Source: Alistipes sp.
GTDB taxonomy: Bacteria > Bacteroidota > Bacteroidia > Bacteroidales > Rikenellaceae
Reading direction: 5' to 3'
Assembly: GCA_020026375.1 (NCBI GenBank)
Contig: JAHHQN010000020.1
Span: forward strand, 1 to 40,122
Length of the DNA stretch: 40,122 nt
In this document: positions 23,950 through 31,546 of the stretch, piece by piece
How positions within the stretch are numbered: position 1 is the first letter of the stretch
How the letters are laid out: each line of letters opens with the position of its first letter
Position numbers and translations under genes: made by a program
The notes under the pieces: model-generated
Seen by the model: only the letters and a program-made list of their open reading frames with translations
What the model was told of the DNA's origin: nothing
The model's database searches: none

Positions 23950-24108
23950 GCTCGTCGGGGCGGACGGATGCCGCCCCTTGCCGCAGGGCGCTCCCGCATC
24001 GGGCTTTTTGACGGGACGGTGTGGAACGGTGTTGTGTGGGAAATGGAGGGGTTGCTCGTCGAGGCGGACAGATGCCGCCCCTTGCCGCAGGGCGCTCCCG
24101 CATCAGGC
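23950..24108. repeat. 55-bp direct repeat, two copies
   Basis: Copies at 23950-24004 and 24054-24108 differ at three positions, each G to A, and stand 104 bp apart. Each holds a G/C-rich inverted repeat around its start (GGGGCGG with CCGCCCC in copy 1). They lie between two convergent terminators and do not encode a credible protein. They look like a dispersed intergenic element of the REP type; whether other copies exist in the genome cannot be seen here. Confidence 0.8.
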
Positions 24109-24131
24109 CTTCACCTACCCTCCTAAAACAC

Positions 24132-24164
24132 ACAAAGGGCAAGCCCTGTCGGGTTGCCCTTTGT
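24132..24164 (-). terminator. terminator of the rpmB-rpmG-DUF4295 operon
   Basis: An 11-bp perfect stem (24132-24142 with 24154-24164) plus an inner CCC/GGG. On the minus strand it is followed by a short U-rich stretch, and it lies 29 nt after the DUF4295 stop. Confidence 0.8.
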
Positions 24165-24193
24165 ATTTAAGAAATATTATATTCTTAAAATAC

Positions 24194-24349
24194 TTATTTC
24201 TTCGAGAAGAAATCCTTAATCTGCTCGTTGGGTACGATGACCTCCTTGAACATATAAGCTCCTGTCTTCTCCGACTTAACCATCTTGATACATTTGGTCA
24301 AGGTCTTACCTGCGCCTGTTCTCAGCGTTGAGATTGCTTTCTTTGCCAT
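24194..24349 (-). CDS. DUF4295 family small ribosome-associated protein
   Basis: 51 residues: MAKKAISTLRTGAGKTLTKC at the start, a Lys-rich middle and the ending NEQIKDFFSKK. It is the DUF4295 family, found almost only in Bacteroidetes and nearly always directly after rpmG. From memory, it corresponds to the additional large-subunit protein (bL38) described in the Flavobacterium ribosome; I am fairly but not fully sure. It is separated from rpmG by 12 nt and is the last gene of the operon. Confidence 0.85.
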   Translation of the reverse strand: MAKKAISTLRTGAGKTLTKCIKMVKSEKTGAYMFKEVIVPNEQIKDFFSKK

Positions 24350-24361
24350 TGTGCTTACTTA

Positions 24362-24544
24362 CTATTTAATTTCACGGTGAAGAGTTACTCTCTTGAGGAA
24401 GGGGTTGTACTTCTTACGCTCCAAACGCTCGGGAGTGTTCTTCTTGTTCTTGGTGGTGATGTAACGTGACATGCCTGCTACACCGCTCTCTTTCTGCTCG
24501 GTACACTCGAGAATTACCTGTACGCGATTACCTTTCTTTGCCAT
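24362..24544 (-). CDS. rpmG: ribosomal protein bL33
   Basis: A 60-residue large-subunit protein. MAKKGNRVQVILECTEQKES and the C-terminal YNPFLKRVTLHREIK are typical. Only one cysteine is present, so this is the zinc-free (C-minus) form. It lies between rpmB and the DUF4295 gene in the usual Bacteroidetes order. Confidence 0.95.
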   Translation of the reverse strand: MAKKGNRVQVILECTEQKESGVAGMSRYITTKNKKNTPERLERKKYNPFLKRVTLHREIK

Positions 24545-24558
24545 TTCGACCTTAGATT

Positions 24559-24792
24559 TTAGTAGATTGACTTAGCTGTAGCTGACTCACGAAGAGCAAC
24601 TGCCAAACCTTTTTTGTTAATAGTTTTCATGCCGGCAGCGGTTACCTTCAAAGTAATCCAGCGACCATCTTCCTCTGACCAGAAACGCTTTGTCTTCAGG
24701 TTGATGCTGAACTTGCGCTTGGTCTTGTGGTGCGAGTGAGACACGTTGTTACCGGTCATCGCAACTTTACCTGTGATTTCGCAAACTTTCAT
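24559..24792 (-). CDS. rpmB: ribosomal protein bL28
   Basis: A 77-residue large-subunit protein: MKVCEITGKVAMTGNNVSHS, the NLKTKRFWSEEDGRWITLKV block and a basic C-terminus. I take the ATG at 24792; a frame from 24804 adds four non-conserved residues. One cysteine only, so no zinc site. First gene of the rpmB-rpmG-DUF4295 operon. Confidence 0.95.
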   Translation of the reverse strand: MKVCEITGKVAMTGNNVSHSHHKTKRKFSINLKTKRFWSEEDGRWITLKVTAAGMKTINKKGLAVALRESATAKSIY

Positions 24793-24836
24793 TGTTATAA
24801 ACAAATTTTTGGTTAAAATCCCCGTAAAAGGGAGTG

Positions 24837-24844
24837 CAAATATA
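24837..24844 (-). promoter_or_regulatory. rpmB operon promoter (-7 element)
   Basis: TATATTTG on the minus strand, 44 nt before the rpmB ATG. The leader has a small CCC/GGGG hairpin, too weak to call a regulator. No terminator is visible between cinA and this promoter. Confidence 0.65.
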
Positions 24845-24960
24845 CGAAAAAAATGAGAAATTCACTTCCTGTCGGTCGAATTATTTTCCGAAAATATTGA
24901 AAAATGTACCTTTTCTCCCCTTTTTACCTCTGTTTCGGGGGGCGGAAGCGGCCTTTTTGG

Positions 24961-26202
24961 TCACTCTTTGAGCAGCTCGTCGTGCAGCAGGGCGATGGCA
25001 AAACCGCCGGCGCGGTTGATAATCTGACCTCTGTCGGTGCCGCACTGTCGGCACACGGCCGTGGTATGGGTGGGGGTGGCTACGGCAATCCACACCGTGC
25101 CGACGGGTTTCTCCGCCGAGCCGCCCGTGGGACCTGCTATGCCGGTGGTGGCGATGGCATAGTCGCTGTGGGTGATGCGGCGTGCGCCCTCGGCCATCTG
25201 ACGGGCCACCGGTTCGCTCACCGCGCCGTATTGTTCGATGAGTGAGGGGTCTACGCCCAGAATGTCGGCCTTGGCGGCGTTGCTGTACGACACCACGCCG
25301 CCCATGAAATATTGCGATGCGCCGCTCATGGCCGTGAAGCGCGAGGCGATGCTGCCGCCCGTGCAACTCTCGGCGGTGGAGAGGGTGAGGCGGCGGTCGG
25401 TGAGCAGACGGTGGACCAGCTCCTCCATCGATGCCGACTCATAGCCCACAACATATTGGGGTATGATTTTCTCCAGTGCGGCGAAACGGCGGTCGATCTC
25501 TTCGGCTACCTGTTCGCCGTCGACCTCATAGGCCGAAAGGCGCAGGCGCACGGCCGAGGGGTTGGGCAGGTAGGCCAGCTTGAGATAGGGGGGCAGCGAC
25601 TCCTCCCATGCCTCGATTTTCTTGGCGAGCATCGATTCGGCCAGACCCGAAGTGATGAGGGTGCGGTGGACGATGGAGCGGAGGGTGAAGCGTTGTTTGA
25701 GGCGCGGCATCACCTCGTCGTCGATGAGGTGTTGCATCTCGAAGGGGACGCCCGGCAGCGAGACGATAATCTTGCCCTCGTGTTCGAACCACATGCCGGG
25801 GGCGGTGCCGTGGCGGTTGAACAGCACGCGGCAGCATTCGGGAACGAGGGCCTGTGCGCGGTTGAGTTCGTTGAAGTCGATGCCGCGCGACGAGAGCATC
25901 TGTTCGACGTGGGCGGCCACCTGCTCGTCGTAGCGCATGGGTGAGCCGAACATTTCGGCAAGGGTTTTCTTGGTGATGTCGTCCTTGGTGGGGCCGAGGC
26001 CGCCGGTGAGAATCACCACATCGGAGAAGCCGAGGGTGCGGCGGAGGGTGTCGGTAATTTGTGTGCGGTCGTCGCCGATGGAGAGTTTCTCCGCCACGAC
26101 GATGCCTGCCGCGTTGAGACGGCGGGCGATGAATACCGTGTTGGTGTCGACGATTTGTCCGATGAGGATTTCGTCGCCGATGGTGATGATGCTTGCTTTC
26201 AT
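24961..26202 (-). CDS. cinA: CinA-family protein (NMN deamidase / competence-damage protein)
   Basis: 413 residues in two domains. Residues about 1-165 are the MoCF-like COG1058 domain (IITIGDEILIGQIVDTN, TGGLGPTKDDIT). Residues about 255-410 are the CinA C-terminal deamidase domain (STAESCTGGSIASRFTAMSG, ATTGIAGPTGGS). The family recycles NMN to nicotinate mononucleotide in the pyridine-nucleotide salvage cycle and may also hydrolyse ADP-ribose. It lies 84 nt after pyrD on the same strand and just before the L28 operon, the order commonly seen in Bacteroidetes. Confidence 0.94.
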   Translation of the reverse strand: MKASIITIGDEILIGQIVDTNTVFIARRLNAAGIVVAEKLSIGDDRTQITDTLRRTLGFSDVVILTGGLGPTKDDITKKTLAEMFGSPMRYDEQVAAHVEQMLSSRGIDFNELNRAQALVPECCRVLFNRHGTAPGMWFEHEGKIIVSLPGVPFEMQHLIDDEVMPRLKQRFTLRSIVHRTLITSGLAESMLAKKIEAWEESLPPYLKLAYLPNPSAVRLRLSAYEVDGEQVAEEIDRRFAALEKIIPQYVVGYESASMEELVHRLLTDRRLTLSTAESCTGGSIASRFTAMSGASQYFMGGVVSYSNAAKADILGVDPSLIEQYGAVSEPVARQMAEGARRITHSDYAIATTGIAGPTGGSAEKPVGTVWIAVATPTHTTAVCRQCGTDRGQIINRAGGFAIALLHDELLKE

Positions 26203-26286
26203 GCTATGGGGTTTGTGCGCAGCTCGGACGAGAGGCTTTTCGACGGATTCGGCAGCGGAAAGACGAGTCGGTCGGGGTGCGGCGGA

Positions 26287-27381
26287 TTACGCTTGGGGGG
26301 TGTCGGTCTCGGGGGCGCACGCCGCGGCCGTCTGTCGTTCCTGCTCTTCGGCCTGAGCCACGAGGGAGCGGCAGAGGTCGCCGGGGAATTGGGGGCCGTT
26401 GAAGATGAATCCGGTGTAGACCTGCACCAGGTCGGCGCCGGCCTCCATCATGCGGCGCACGTCGTCGGGGGTCATCAGACCGCCGCAGCCGATGATGGGG
26501 TAGCTGCCGCCCGAACGTGTGTGTATCTTGCGGACAATCTCTATGGAGCGTTCGGTGAGCGGTGTGCCGCTCATGAAACCGTTGCCGATTTTCTTGATGT
26601 TGGAGCAGCTGGTGTTCAGCTTGCCGCGTTCGTGGGTGCCGTTGGTGGCCACAATGCCGTCGAGCGGTGTGGTGGTGAGAATGTCGGTCACGTCGTCAAT
26701 CATCTGGTCGGTCATGTCGGGTGACACCTTCAGCAGAATGGGGCGGAACTGGTTTTGTCCGCGGCGGAAGTCGAACAGCGGATTGAGGATATGCAGCATG
26801 TACTCCTTGGTGAAGGTCAGACCCTCGCGGCTGGCGTTGTCGCAGTTGAGGTTGACGGTGAAGTAGTCGGCATACTGGTAGAGGTTGCGGAACAGGCGCA
26901 GGTATTCGCCGGCAGCCTCCTGATGGGGGGTGGCGGTGTTCTTGCCGATGTTGCAGCCCACGATGATGCCCTTGTGGGGGTGGCGCAGGTGGCGTATGGC
27001 GGTTTTCAGGCCGCGGTTGGGCATGCCCATGCGGTTGACCAGCGAGTTGTCGAGCGGCAGGCGGAAGATGCGGGGACGCGGATTGCCGCCCTGCGACTCG
27101 GGGGTGATGGTGCCGATTTCCACGAAGCCGAAGCCCAGTGACGACATCTCGCGGAAAATCTCTCCGTTGCGGTCGAAGCCGGCGGCCAGACCGATGGGGT
27201 TGTTGAAGTGGAGGCCGAAGACCTCCTTTTCGATTTTGGGACTCCGTACGGTGTAGAATTTGCGCAGCAGCCAGCGGCCGCCGGGTATGAGGCCGATTGT
27301 GCGCAGCATCAGTATCACCGCGCTGTGGGCCTGCTCGATGCCGAGCGAAAAGAGAAGGGGCTTTATGATTTTGTTATACAT
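26287..27381 (-). CDS. pyrD: dihydroorotate dehydrogenase, class 2 type
   Basis: It oxidises dihydroorotate to orotate in pyrimidine synthesis. The N-terminal helical extension (about residues 1-40), typical of the quinone-linked, membrane-associated class 2 enzyme, is present. FMN-barrel motifs include GLAAGFDRNGE, FGFVEIGTITP and IGCGGLMTPDD. The active-site loop reads TVNLNCDNASREG where E. coli has N-I-S-S-P-N-T-P: the catalytic serine position holds Cys and the proline is lost. Cys is the base in class 1 enzymes. The C-terminus carries an extra tail of about 20 residues rich in Gln, Ala and Thr. Co-oriented with cinA. Confidence 0.92.
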   Translation of the reverse strand: MYNKIIKPLLFSLGIEQAHSAVILMLRTIGLIPGGRWLLRKFYTVRSPKIEKEVFGLHFNNPIGLAAGFDRNGEIFREMSSLGFGFVEIGTITPESQGGNPRPRIFRLPLDNSLVNRMGMPNRGLKTAIRHLRHPHKGIIVGCNIGKNTATPHQEAAGEYLRLFRNLYQYADYFTVNLNCDNASREGLTFTKEYMLHILNPLFDFRRGQNQFRPILLKVSPDMTDQMIDDVTDILTTTPLDGIVATNGTHERGKLNTSCSNIKKIGNGFMSGTPLTERSIEIVRKIHTRSGGSYPIIGCGGLMTPDDVRRMMEAGADLVQVYTGFIFNGPQFPGDLCRSLVAQAEEQERQTAAACAPETDTPQA

Positions 27382-27397
27382 AGCTTCGTTAAACAGC

Positions 27398-27405
27398 CAA
27401 AGTTA
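27398..27405 (-). promoter_or_regulatory. pyrD promoter (-7 element)
   Basis: TAACTTTG on the minus strand, 16 nt before the ATG. No -33 box at the right distance. The 107-bp gap to pdxB holds no clear terminator. Confidence 0.55.
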
Positions 27406-27488
27406 CCAAAAAAAGAACAAACCGCGAAATATTTGTCCCTGAATATTGAGTGAGTGGGGGGCGGCACGGCGTACCGGCAACCGTGGGG

Positions 27489-28493
27489 TTAGAAATACTC
27501 CTTGCGGTAGGGGTAGTTGTTGCGCATCGGCTCGAAGGATTCGGGGTGGGCCTTGAGCTGGCGGCTCTCCTCTGCGATGTCGTAGTGGGAGGCGATGGTG
27601 GCGTTGAGTTCCTCCCACGAGATGGGACGCGGCGAGGAGGGGCTGACCGTCGGGGGATACCACTCGCCGAACGGGAGTTGGTACTGGCGCGAGAGGGTGG
27701 CCAGACTGATGGCCGTGGCGTTGGCCTTGCCCTGCTCGGAGTAGCCGGCGATGTGGGGGGTGGCCAGCAGCACGCGCTCGACCAGTGTGCGGTCGATGTC
27801 GGGTTCGTGTTCCCACACGTCGAGGACGGCGCGGTGGCCGTCGGCCAGCAGGGCGGCGTTGTCGACCACGGCTCCGCGTGAGGAGTTCATCACGATGCAG
27901 TCGGGGCGGAGTAGCGAGAGCAGTCGGGCGTCGCAGAGGTGGTGGGTATCTTCCTGATAGGGAACATGGAAGGTCAGCAGGTCGGCCTGGCGTGCCACCT
28001 CGTCGAGGGGCAGGAAGCCCAGATGCTCGCGCTCCTCGCGCGGAGGGTCGCAGCACACCACGCGGAAGCCCCAGCTCTCGGCGTAGCTCTTGATGAGCGA
28101 ACCCACATGTCCGACACCCACCACGCCCACGGTTTTCTCTTCGGGGCGGAAGCCGAGGGTGCGGCTCAGGTGGACCATCACGGCGGCGAACCATTGCAGC
28201 ACGCCGCGTGCATTGCAGCCGGCCGCCGTGGAGACCGTGATGCCGTGGGTGTGGCACCACGGGAGGTCGATGTGGTCGAAACCGATGGTGGCGGTGAGAA
28301 TCAGCCGCACGCGCGAACCCTCGAGCAGCGAGGCGTTGCAGCGTGTGCGTGTGCGGATAATCAGCACGTCGGCATCGCGGACGTCGTCGCGCGAGATGTC
28401 GGTTCCTTTGATGTATTCAATCCGGGCGTAAGGCTCGAGAACTCCCTTCAGAAAGGGGATAGCACTGTCGGCTACTATCTTCAAATCAGCCAT
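27489..28493 (-). CDS. pdxB: erythronate-4-phosphate dehydrogenase
   Basis: It oxidises 4-phosphoerythronate in the DXP-independent-ring branch of pyridoxal phosphate synthesis. The D-2-hydroxyacid dehydrogenase fold shows the NAD motif VGVVGVGHVGSLI (about residues 122-134) and the catalytic trio in NSSRGAVVD (Arg), DVWEHEPD (Glu) and TPHIAGYSEQGK (His); the last is characteristic of PdxB rather than SerA. At 334 residues it is shorter than E. coli PdxB, with a reduced C-terminal dimerisation domain, as expected in Bacteroidetes. Monocistronic with its own promoter. Confidence 0.93.
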   Translation of the reverse strand: MADLKIVADSAIPFLKGVLEPYARIEYIKGTDISRDDVRDADVLIIRTRTRCNASLLEGSRVRLILTATIGFDHIDLPWCHTHGITVSTAAGCNARGVLQWFAAVMVHLSRTLGFRPEEKTVGVVGVGHVGSLIKSYAESWGFRVVCCDPPREEREHLGFLPLDEVARQADLLTFHVPYQEDTHHLCDARLLSLLRPDCIVMNSSRGAVVDNAALLADGHRAVLDVWEHEPDIDRTLVERVLLATPHIAGYSEQGKANATAISLATLSRQYQLPFGEWYPPTVSPSSPRPISWEELNATIASHYDIAEESRQLKAHPESFEPMRNNYPYRKEYF

Positions 28494-28524
28494 TTGTATT
28501 CCTTATTAAGATACTTTGAGAGCG

Positions 28525-28555
28525 CAAAGTTAGAAAAAAATAGGATTTTAACAAG
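28525..28555 (-). promoter_or_regulatory. pdxB promoter
   Basis: On the minus strand CTTG (28555-28552), a 19-nt spacer, TAACTTTG (28532-28525), 31 nt before the ATG. Confidence 0.65.
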
Positions 28556-28923
28556 TCGGCGCACCGCCCGGGAGTGGGGGAGCGGCGGCAGGTGCGGGGC
28601 GCGACGGTGTGGCGGCAGGTGTGGGGAGCGGCAGGACGTGGAGGGGTGAAAAAAATGAGTGTCATATCGGTATTTCAGATAGCAGGAATATAAATTAGTG
28701 AATATCCGAATAGCCAATCCCGTCACACGGCAGCCTTCGGCAGAGGTTAAAGGGGATAATATTGGTGGATATGAGTTATAGAATAATTTTAATAATCACG
28801 CGGTTATGTGGGGTAGAAGCGTGTGTGGGGCGGTTTTCGGTGCTTTGTGCGGTGATTGGCAATTTCAATAGCCGTTATCGAAAAAAAAACGGACAAACAC
28901 TTTTTTTAAAAAAATTAAAAATA
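28556..28923. other. intergenic, no gene seen
   Basis: GC-rich G-tracts to about 28630, then markedly AT-rich sequence. A 67-residue frame at 28762-28965 has no start context and runs over the next promoter, so I reject it. No clear terminator, repeat or riboswitch fold was recognised. Confidence 0.5.
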
Positions 28924-28931
28924 TATTTTTG
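28924..28931 (+). promoter_or_regulatory. promoter of the small protein/exporter operon
   Basis: TATTTTTG, with a T-run at 28901-28907 in place of the -33 TTTG (19-nt spacer). The ATG follows after 26 nt. Confidence 0.55.
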
Positions 28932-28957
28932 CAACGAATTTAAAATATTTTATTATT

Positions 28958-29134
28958 ATGGTTAGTGTGATAGTTCTTTGGGTGGCTATTGTTAGTGTTA
29001 TGAGCCTGATTATCATGGCGGAAACTCTTAAGGAGTTTCATTTTTTGAACAAACATCTGTTTGCAGTGACTTCGGAGGAGGAGATGATCTTCTGCCCCGG
29101 TGATTTCGAGAATTGTTGGGAAAACGATTTGTAG
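28958..29134 (+). CDS. 58-residue membrane protein ahead of the exporter genes
   Basis: An open frame of 58 codons: ATG at 28958, TAG at 29132. Residues 2-20 (VSVIVLWVAIVSVMSLIIM) are one clear membrane helix. The rest is soluble, with FHFLNKHLFAVTSEEEMIF and an acidic end CPGDFENCWENDL with two Cys. The spacing to the next ATG is 6 nt and a promoter stands just upstream, so it is probably translated. I recognise no family. It could be an accessory subunit or regulator of the YjjP/YjjB exporter. Confidence 0.65.
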   Translation: MVSVIVLWVAIVSVMSLIIMAETLKEFHFLNKHLFAVTSEEEMIFCPGDFENCWENDL

Positions 29135-29140
29135 CAGATT

Positions 29141-29935
29141 ATGGTCGACAACAACTATCAGCCTACGGCCAAAGAGGCCTGTCTTTTTTTGTCGGAGTAT
29201 GCCGCCTGGCTGCTGGGGTGCGGTGCAACGTGTATCCGTATAGAGAAAAACGTGCAGCGTATGTCAGAAGCGTGGAACGTGGTCTCCGAAATGATGATTA
29301 TGCCCTCCTATGTGCAGATTACGGTGCGCAACGACGAGAAGGAGTGCGACGATTTCCACTCCTACAGCGTGGTGAAGAAAACCTACCGCTGCGGTATCAG
29401 TTTCAACATCAACACCCGTCTGAGCAAGCTCAGCTGGGACATTGCCGACGGCAAGTGCGGCTTCGACGACGCCCGCACACGTCTCGATGAGATTACCCAC
29501 ACCGCTCCCACCAACCGCTGGGTGGTGCTGCTGCTGGCCTCGCTGGCCAACATGTCGTTCTGCCGCCTGTTCAACGGCGACGCGGTGTCGATGCTCATCG
29601 TCTTCATCGCCACACTCATGGGCTACCGTCTCAAGCAGATTCTGCTCTCGAAGAAATGCGACGTGAGGGTCACCTTCTTCTGCTCGGCCTTCGTGTCGTC
29701 GGTCATCGGTGCCGGCGGCTACATCTTCGGCTGGGGCGCCACGCCCGACATCGCCATCGGTACCAGTGTGCTGTATCTGGTGCCGGGTATCCCCTACATC
29801 AACTCCGTCAGCGACATGATTGACGGCCACTACATCTGTGCCTTCGGCCGCTTCATCGACGCGGCACTGCTCACCGCTGCCCTCTCGACCGGATTGTGCG
29901 GCGGAATGCTGGTCATGGGTCTCAAATGGTTGTAG
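29141..29935 (+). CDS. ThrE-type exporter subunit, YjjP-like
   Basis: 264 residues of the threonine/serine exporter family, N-terminal half (Pfam ThrE, PF06738). The first 125 residues are soluble and include GCGATCIRIEKNVQRMSEAWN-type family sequence. About five membrane helices follow (near 128-145, 148-165, 175-195, 200-215, 235-260), with PGIPYINSVSDMIDGHY as the conserved loop. In E. coli YjjP works with YjjB; succinate export has been reported for that pair, threonine/serine for full-length ThrE. The substrate here is unknown. Confidence 0.88.
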   Translation: MVDNNYQPTAKEACLFLSEYAAWLLGCGATCIRIEKNVQRMSEAWNVVSEMMIMPSYVQITVRNDEKECDDFHSYSVVKKTYRCGISFNINTRLSKLSWDIADGKCGFDDARTRLDEITHTAPTNRWVVLLLASLANMSFCRLFNGDAVSMLIVFIATLMGYRLKQILLSKKCDVRVTFFCSAFVSSVIGAGGYIFGWGATPDIAIGTSVLYLVPGIPYINSVSDMIDGHYICAFGRFIDAALLTAALSTGLCGGMLVMGLKWL

Positions 29936-29960
29936 TATTCACCTCTCAAAATTAATCGCT

Positions 29961-30443
29961 ATGTTAATCAATATATTACAGGACGGTTTCTTCGCCGCCA
30001 TTGCCGCCATCGGCTTCGCCAGCATCAGCAATCCGCCGCGCAAGGCCTACGCCTACTGTGCGCTGATTGCCGCCGTGGGACACTCGATTCGATTCATACT
30101 GATGAACAACCCCGTGATGCATGTCCACATCATCATCGCCAGCACCGTGGCGGCCTTCTTCATCGGACTGCTGGCCGTGTGGCTCGCCCCCCATGCCAAG
30201 TGTCCGGCCGAGACCTGCTTCTTCCCGGCTCTGCTGCCCATGATTCCGGGTATGTATGCCTACCGCACCATCGGAGCGCTGCTCCTGTGTCTGGCCCATC
30301 AGGACGAAGCTCCGTTTCTCCACTACCTCCATCTGTTGGCCTACAACGGATTCACCTGTGTGTTCATTATCCTCGGAATGGTCGTGGGAGCCATGATTCC
30401 CATTTTCATCTTCAAGAAGATATCATTCCAGGCAACACGATAG
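29961..30443 (+). CDS. ThrE-type exporter subunit, YjjB-like
   Basis: 160 residues, about five membrane helices, matching the second half of ThrE (ThrE_2). FPALLPMIPGMYAYRTIGALL (near 91-111) is the family block. I start it at the ATG at 29961; a longer frame from 29820 overlaps yjjP with polar, non-family sequence. It follows yjjP by 25 nt and ends the operon. Together with the preceding gene it reconstitutes the ThrE architecture. Confidence 0.88.
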   Translation: MLINILQDGFFAAIAAIGFASISNPPRKAYAYCALIAAVGHSIRFILMNNPVMHVHIIIASTVAAFFIGLLAVWLAPHAKCPAETCFFPALLPMIPGMYAYRTIGALLLCLAHQDEAPFLHYLHLLAYNGFTCVFIILGMVVGAMIPIFIFKKISFQATR

Positions 30444-30452
30444 TGTTTTTGT

Positions 30453-30500
30453 GAGGGACTGACAGAATTTTTCGTATTTTTGTCAGTCCCTCTCTTTTTT
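30453..30500 (+). terminator. terminator of the exporter operon
   Basis: A 12-bp perfect stem (30453-30464 with 30481-30492) with a 16-nt AT-rich loop and six Ts at 30495-30500. The loop contains the -7 element of the next gene. Confidence 0.85.
30475..30482 (+). promoter_or_regulatory. LysR-gene promoter (-7 element) inside the terminator
   Basis: TATTTTTG in the loop and first two stem bases of the preceding terminator; TTTG at 30448-30451 is 23 nt upstream, slightly far. The ATG at 30514 leaves a leader of about 25 nt. Confidence 0.5.
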
Positions 30501-30513
30501 ACAGATTCATGCC

Positions 30514-31416
30514 ATGGAATTACGACAGTTAAGATATTTCGTACAGACGGCCGAAACGCTGAGTTTCTCGAAAGCCGCAAAGCTGCTCTTCGTGTCGCAG
30601 AGTACCCTCTCGCAGCAGATTCAGCAGCTCGAACAGGAGTTCAACACCCAGCTGTTCCAGCGCAACAGCCACTCGGTGCGGCTGACCGAGGCCGGAGAGG
30701 AACTCCTGCCGCTGGCGGTGCAGACCCTCCATGCGGCCGACACCTGTGCCGACCGTATCCACGACCTGCGCCGCATGCTCACCGGAACACTCAACATCGG
30801 TGTCACCTATTCGTTCAGCTCGATTCTCACCGAGTCGCTGCTCACCTTCATGGACAAATATCCCCATGTGAAACTCAACATCTACTACAAGTCGATGTCG
30901 GATTTGATGGAGATGCTGCGCCACGGCGACCTGGATTTCGTGCTGGCCTTCAAACCCTCGACCCGCTACGAGGGCATCGAGTCGCACATTCTCTTCGACA
31001 ACCAGCTGGCGGCCATCGTCAACGCGTCGCATCCGCTCGCCCATCGTCAGAGCGTCACCTTCAACGATTTGGAGGACTACGAAATCGCCCTGCCGGCCGC
31101 GGGACTTCAGGCACGAAGCGCCTTCGACCACCTGTGTGAGAAGTACTGCGTGAGGCTGAATATCCGCATCGAACTCAACGAGGTGAACATTCTGCTCAAA
31201 CTTATCCGTCAGAGCCGTCTGGTGACCATTCTCTCGGAGTCGGCCATTCACCGCGAGGACGGTATCCGCGCCATACCCATCGCCTCGGCCGAGAACGAGA
31301 TGAAGGGGTGTGTCCACATGCTGGCCAATGCCTACCGCAAGCACTCGATGCAGGAATTTATCCGCATACTCAGCGAGTCGAATGCCGTGAGGGAGCGCCG
31401 CCGCGAGTGGATTTAG
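30514..31416 (+). CDS. LysR-family transcriptional regulator
   Basis: 300 residues. The N-terminal winged helix is at about residues 1-60 (MELRQLRYFVQTAETLSFSK, then AAKLLFVSQSTLSQQIQQLE), with a linker helix and a periplasmic-binding-like effector domain from about 90 to 290. It sits between an exporter operon and an arginase-family gene, both co-oriented, so its own promoter and either neighbour are candidate targets. The effector cannot be told from sequence. No proper terminator follows, only a 5-bp hairpin at 31418-31431. Confidence 0.92.
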   Translation: MELRQLRYFVQTAETLSFSKAAKLLFVSQSTLSQQIQQLEQEFNTQLFQRNSHSVRLTEAGEELLPLAVQTLHAADTCADRIHDLRRMLTGTLNIGVTYSFSSILTESLLTFMDKYPHVKLNIYYKSMSDLMEMLRHGDLDFVLAFKPSTRYEGIESHILFDNQLAAIVNASHPLAHRQSVTFNDLEDYEIALPAAGLQARSAFDHLCEKYCVRLNIRIELNEVNILLKLIRQSRLVTILSESAIHREDGIRAIPIASAENEMKGCVHMLANAYRKHSMQEFIRILSESNAVRERRREWI

Positions 31417-31514
31417 TCCGCCGTGAGGCGGCCATCGTCCCAAAAGAGGAGGAAAACCGCGGGACGGACGACAACTCGCCAGGCGGGGAGAAGAAAAGAT
31501 TCGTAAAAAATTTG

Positions 31515-31522
31515 TAATTTTG
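31515..31522 (+). promoter_or_regulatory. promoter of the arginase-family gene (-7 element)
   Basis: TAATTTTG, 24 nt before the ATG at 31547. No clear -33 box. Confidence 0.5.
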
Positions 31523-31546
31523 TTGTCAAAACAGCGTATATCCAAA

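Noticed and set aside
22314..23999. 561-codon frame on the minus strand across rny
   Set aside because: Antisense shadow of rny. It repeats EMTYPGQ only because of the inverted repeat noted in the findings.
23867..24331. 154-codon frame over the rny terminator and direct repeats
   Set aside because: Spans two terminators and the DUF4295 gene on the opposite strand; no coding features.
28762..28965. 67-codon frame in the AT-rich gap before the exporter operon
   Set aside because: Overlaps the promoter and start of the 58-residue gene; Lys/Phe/Tyr-rich tail from A/T tracts.
31418..31431. CCGCC-GTGA-GGCGG hairpin after the LysR gene
   Set aside because: Five base pairs without a T-run; not called as a terminator.
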